Under the pieces are notes generated by a model, which ran no database searches, was not told the DNA's origin, and saw nothing but the letters and a program-made list of their open reading frames with translations. 64,000 bases of DNA from Pseudoclavibacter helvolus (lineage in GTDB: Bacteria; Actinomycetota; Actinomycetes; Actinomycetales; Microbacteriaceae): assembly GCF_014191305.1 (NCBI RefSeq), contig NZ_JACHWJ010000004.1, positions 186,001 to 250,000 on the forward strand, read 5' to 3'. This document shows positions 60,877 through 64,000 of the stretch, piece by piece; the stretch's first letter is position 1; the number at the start of each line of letters is the position of its first letter. Made by a program: the position numbers and the translations under genes.

Positions 60877-62357
60877 TCTCGACGCAGCGGAATCGGCGCC
60901 GGGTCGCCATTGTCGGCGGGGGCCCCGCGGGGCTCGCGGCCGCGCTGGCCGCCGCCGAGCGCGGGGCACGCGTAACCCTCATCGAGTCGGGTCGTGACCT
61001 CGGCGGGCAGTACTGGCGGCACCTGCCGGACGACCGCGATGGTGCGGGCCAGGAGGCGATGCACCACGGCTGGTCGAAGTTCCAGGACCTCGACCGACGA
61101 GTTCGGTCGCACGTCGACATCACGCTGCTCACCGAGACCACCGTGTGGGCCGTGGATGCGCCGAGCAGTGACCCGTCAGCTCCCGGTGTCGCAATGCCCT
61201 CCCTGCAACTCCTCACGGGACCCGCCGACGCGGCAGACCGGGTGACCTCGACGCTTCGGCCGGACGCCATCGTCGTCGCGACGGGCGCGCACGACCGCAC
61301 GCTCCCGTTCCCAGGCTGGGACCTGCCAGGCGTCTTCACAGGGGGAGCCGCGCAGGCGTTCGCGAAGAGCGAGCGTGTCGCCGTCGGCGACAACGTGGTT
61401 GTCGCCGGAGCGGGCCCGTTCCTGCTGCCCGTTGCGGCGTCGCTCTCGCAGGTGGGGTCGCGGGTCCGCGAGGTCGTCGAGGCCAACCGCGTCCCTCGGC
61501 TCGCCTCCGGCTGGCTCCCGAAGCCGTGGCAGCTGGCCGGAGCGCCAGGCAAGGTGCAGGAGCTCTTCGGCTACGTCGCTGGCCAGCTGCGCCACCGCAT
61601 CCCGTACCGCGTGGGCGAGGCCGTCGTGGAAGCCCACGGCGATGGTCGCGTCGAGCGCGTCACGATCGCGAGCGTCGACGCCCAGTGGCGGCCGATTCCC
61701 GGCAGCGAGCGCGAGGTCGCGTGCGACGCCGTTTGCGTCACGCACGGGTTCACGCCCCGCCTCGAGGTCGCGATAGCCGCGGGATGCGCGCTGACCGACG
61801 ACAGGTTCGTCCGCATCGACGAGTCGTGCGCGACAAGCGCTCCCGGCGTCTACGCGGCCGGCGAGGTCACCGGTATCGGCGGGGTCGACCTCTCTCTCGC
61901 GGAAGGGCGCGTCGCTGGGCACTGCGCCGCCGGCGGAGCGTCCCGTGACCCGGAGGTCAGCGAGGCCCAGCGCAAGCGCGCAATCTTCGGCTCGTTCGCC
62001 GCGCGCATCGAGGCCGCGCACGGGGTGCGCCCCGGTTGGCAGGAGTGGCTCCGCGACGACACGATCGTGTGCCGCTGCGAGGAGGTCACGGCGGGCCAGC
62101 TGCGCCGGAAGGCCTCCGCCACCCGATCTCGGAGCCTCCGCTCGCAGAAGCTCTCCACCCGTGCGGGCCTCGGTATCTGCCAGGCGCGCATCTGCGGCCG
62201 CAGCGCCGAGGAGCTGCTGCGAGCAGCGACGGGCGCGGCGCGCGAGCTTGACGAGGGCATCGTCGACCGACGCCCCATCCAGACCCCCATCCGGCTCGCA
62301 GAGCTGGCAGGAATCTCAGAAGAACAGCATCCCTCGACAGGAAGGCAAGACCCATGA
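60873..62357 (+). CDS. D-hydroxyproline dehydrogenase, NAD(P)/FAD-binding large subunit
   Basis: 494 residues. RRVAIVGGGPAGLAAALAAA opens an FAD domain, LIESGRDLGGQYWRHLPDD follows, and VVVAGAGPFLLPVAASLSQ is the second dinucleotide site. The C-terminus has CRCEEV and later GICQARICGRS, a BFD-like [2Fe-2S] domain. Matches the HcnA-type subunit that passes electrons on. The ATG at 60873 overlaps the small-subunit stop by 4 nt; the longer frame (from 60726) is not used. Confidence 0.85.
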   Translation: MISTQRNRRRVAIVGGGPAGLAAALAAAERGARVTLIESGRDLGGQYWRHLPDDRDGAGQEAMHHGWSKFQDLDRRVRSHVDITLLTETTVWAVDAPSSDPSAPGVAMPSLQLLTGPADAADRVTSTLRPDAIVVATGAHDRTLPFPGWDLPGVFTGGAAQAFAKSERVAVGDNVVVAGAGPFLLPVAASLSQVGSRVREVVEANRVPRLASGWLPKPWQLAGAPGKVQELFGYVAGQLRHRIPYRVGEAVVEAHGDGRVERVTIASVDAQWRPIPGSEREVACDAVCVTHGFTPRLEVAIAAGCALTDDRFVRIDESCATSAPGVYAAGEVTGIGGVDLSLAEGRVAGHCAAGGASRDPEVSEAQRKRAIFGSFAARIEAAHGVRPGWQEWLRDDTIVCRCEEVTAGQLRRKASATRSRSLRSQKLSTRAGLGICQARICGRSAEELLRAATGAARELDEGIVDRRPIQTPIRLAELAGISEEQHPSTGRQDP

Positions 62358-63295
62358 CCGCAACAGCTTCCACGCACCTCGACCTCGGCGGTGTCGTCGT
62401 CGCGACGGCGCTCCCGTACAAGGAAGACGCCTCGGCTCCTGCCGGCCTCGCCGTCGACTACGACGCGTACGCCGAGCACTGCAACTGGCTCATCGAGAAC
62501 GGCTGCCGCGGCGTCGGCCCGAACGGTTCGCTCGGCGAGTACTCGTCGCTTACTGACGAGGAGCGCCGCAAGGTCGTGCAGGTCGCCGTGGAGACCGTCG
62601 GCGACCGCGGCATCGTCGTGGCCGGCGTGCACGGACCGGGCTGGCACCAGGCGCAGTACTGGACGCAGCTCGCCAAGGAGGACGGCGCACACGGCGTGCT
62701 CTGCCTCCCGCCGACCATGTACCGCTCGGCCGATGCCGATGTCGCCGAGCACTTCGCGAAGGTCGCCGAGGTTGGTCTTCCCGTCATGATCTACAACAAC
62801 CCGCTCGACACGAAGGTCGACCTCCGGCCGGAGCTCGTCGCGGAAATCGCAAAGATCGACGGCATCGTCGCCGTCAAGGAGTTCTCGGGCGATGTGCGCC
62901 GCGCATTCGAGATCCAGGAGGCCTGCGAGGCGGCTGGGTCGACGATCGACGTCATCGCGGGAAGCGATGACGTGCTGTTCGAGCTCATGATCGACGGTGC
63001 CACCGGATGGTTCGCCGGCTACCCGAACGTGTTCCCCGCAGAGGCGGTCGCGATCTACGACAACATGGCCGCCGGCCGCTACGTCGAGGCGCGCGAAATT
63101 TACAAGAGCCTGATCGCCGCGTTCCGCTGGGACTCTCGCACGGAGTTCGTGCAGGCGATCAAGCTCGGCATGGACATGGTCGGTCGCAATGGCGGGCCCT
63201 GCCGTCCGCCACGCGCGGCGCTCACGCCTGCCATGGAGGCGCAGGTACGCGCCGACACGCAGCGCGCCCTCGACGCACTCGCCGCCCTCAAGTAG
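62354..63295 (+). CDS. lhpC: DapA-family pyrroline-4-hydroxy-2-carboxylate deaminase
   Basis: 313 residues, DHDPS/NAL-type (beta/alpha)8 barrel. Schiff-base Lys175 in GIVAVKEFSGD, Tyr147 in MIYNNP, and GVGPNGSLGEYSSLTDEER near residue 53. In this operon its likely role is removing water and ammonia from pyrroline-4-hydroxy-2-carboxylate to give 2-oxoglutarate semialdehyde. Assigned from context; the fold alone cannot separate it from other DapA relatives. ATGA overlap with the dehydrogenase. Confidence 0.85.
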   Translation: MTATASTHLDLGGVVVATALPYKEDASAPAGLAVDYDAYAEHCNWLIENGCRGVGPNGSLGEYSSLTDEERRKVVQVAVETVGDRGIVVAGVHGPGWHQAQYWTQLAKEDGAHGVLCLPPTMYRSADADVAEHFAKVAEVGLPVMIYNNPLDTKVDLRPELVAEIAKIDGIVAVKEFSGDVRRAFEIQEACEAAGSTIDVIAGSDDVLFELMIDGATGWFAGYPNVFPAEAVAIYDNMAAGRYVEAREIYKSLIAAFRWDSRTEFVQAIKLGMDMVGRNGGPCRPPRAALTPAMEAQVRADTQRALDALAALK

Positions 63296-63434
63296 GGTCG
63301 CAGCAGACATGGGGGTCGATGTTCAAGCCCCCTGCCGTCTGCTCGCGGGTCTCTTCCCGCACCATGCGACGCAATCCGGCAATAGCGCCGGTTGCGTCTG
63401 GCCCGCGGGGTGATCCCCCTCTTCCCGCCGGGCC

Positions 63435-63469
63435 GGCTGCCCGGGGTGCCCCCACTCCGGGCAGCCCTT
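63435..63469 (+). terminator. hairpin between deaminase and epimerase genes
   Basis: GGCTGCCCGG (63435-63444) pairs with CCGGGCAGCC (63457-63466), then CTTTACTT. A partial terminator within the catabolic block. Confidence 0.55.
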
Positions 63470-63495
63470 TACTTCACGTCACGAGGTCATCTGAC

Positions 63496-64000
63496 ATGCG
63501 AGCATCACGAGTCATCTCCGCCGTCGATTCCCACACGGAGGGGATGCCGACCAGGGTCGTCACTGGAGGCGTTGGGGTCATCCCCGGCGCGACCATGAAC
63601 GAGAAGCGCCTTTTTGTCCAGGAGCATCGCGACGACCTGCGCACGTTCCTCATGCGGGAACCGCGCGGCCACTCCGCGATGAGCGGGAGCATCCTGCAAC
63701 CGCCGACAAGGCCGGATGCCGACTTCGGTGTCCTCTACATCGAGGTCTCCGGCTTGTTGCCCATGTGCGGGCACGGCACGATCGGCACGGCGACGGTGCT
63801 CGTCGAGACAGGGATGGTCGAGGTTCACGAACCGGAGACCGTCATCAGGCTCGATACTCCGGCGGGTCTTGTGATTGCTCGCGTCGAAGTGAGCGAAGGA
63901 CGTGCTGTTAGCGTTACCATCGAGAACGTGCCCAGCTTCTGCGAACGCCTCGACGCCGTCGTCCCGGTGCCGGAACTTGGCATCGACGCGCTCAGGTACT
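63496..64000 (+). CDS. lhpA: 4-hydroxyproline 2-epimerase / proline racemase family, truncated by window end
   Basis: 168 residues visible, reading off the right edge. ISAVDSHTEGMPTRVVTGGV, then EPRGHSAMSGSILQPPTRPD and LLPMCGHGTIGTATVLVETG with catalytic Cys91. Proline-racemase family; next to the D-hydroxyproline dehydrogenase it probably converts trans-4-hydroxy-L-proline to cis-4-hydroxy-D-proline. The second catalytic Cys, which separates epimerase from trans-3-hydroxyproline dehydratase, lies outside the window. ATG at 63496, GAGG 9 nt upstream. Confidence 0.85.
   Translation, partial: MRASRVISAVDSHTEGMPTRVVTGGVGVIPGATMNEKRLFVQEHRDDLRTFLMREPRGHSAMSGSILQPPTRPDADFGVLYIEVSGLLPMCGHGTIGTATVLVETGMVEVHEPETVIRLDTPAGLVIARVEVSEGRAVSVTIENVPSFCERLDAVVPVPELGIDALRY

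Noticed and set aside
1-64000. CRISPR arrays, tRNA, rRNA and insertion sequences
   Set aside because: No regular spaced direct repeats, cloverleaf-like sequence, rRNA-like stretch or transposase reading frame was noticed by eye; a covariance-model search would be the deciding test for tRNA.

Overview
The window is high-GC, densely packed bacterial chromosome. The gene families (actinobacterial Lhr helicase next to an Nei-type glycosylase, a DUF4916 NUDIX protein, a Tat-exported PhoX with a sortase-like tail, PspC) point to an actinomycete, most likely a member of the Microbacteriaceae. This is inferred from family content only; no rRNA or tRNA gene is visible. No phage, insertion sequence or CRISPR array was seen.

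Layout. 0-4 kb: CPBP protease, small hypothetical proteins, a VOC protein, a frameshifted Tat-secreted protein and a DUF808 membrane protein. 4.1-14.3 kb: a surface-polysaccharide locus with a flippase, four glycosyltransferases, a 727-residue polytopic membrane protein, and a linked pair of phosphotransferase-fold and dTMP-kinase-like proteins. 14.3-20.5 kb: LysR/putP divergon, then an agmatine deiminase-amidase operon divergent from a TetR gene, with a perfect palindrome between them. 20.5-26.8 kb: DEAD-box helicase, GH1 beta-glucosidase-HAD-GyrI-like operon, and a Na+/H+ antiporter gene with both a frameshift and an apparent loss of its ion-binding segment. 26.8-30 kb: proVWX-type osmoprotectant importer. 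30-36 kb: CPBP-like protein, the relic of a Vsr-like gene, GH65 phosphorylase with a beta-phosphoglucomutase-type HAD, and an XRE-cupin regulator. 36-45 kb: thioredoxin-reductase-like flavoprotein, PhoX, GntR regulator, LLM flavoprotein, succinate-semialdehyde-type dehydrogenase, and an intact paralogue of the relic. 44.8-53.4 kb: nei, pentapeptide-repeat protein and lhr, then PspC, esterase, NUDIX and EVE proteins.

53.4-64 kb is the most coherent system: a GntR/FCD regulator, a complete branched-chain-amino-acid-type ABC importer, a three-subunit flavin/iron-sulfur dehydrogenase, a DapA-family deaminase and a proline-racemase-family epimerase cut by the window end. Together these make a trans-4-hydroxy-L-proline uptake and breakdown locus. 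Three copies of an rTGT-N3-ACAT palindrome lie upstream of the regulator, of the binding-protein gene and of the dehydrogenase operon, at or next to possible -10 elements, so a local regulon is proposed.

Other signals are a family of three intergenic palindromic repeats carrying TTGTG/CACAA ends, a 102-bp inverted-repeat element near 1.1 kb, a possible small RNA or attenuated leader before the LLM gene, and several hairpin terminators shared by convergent genes.
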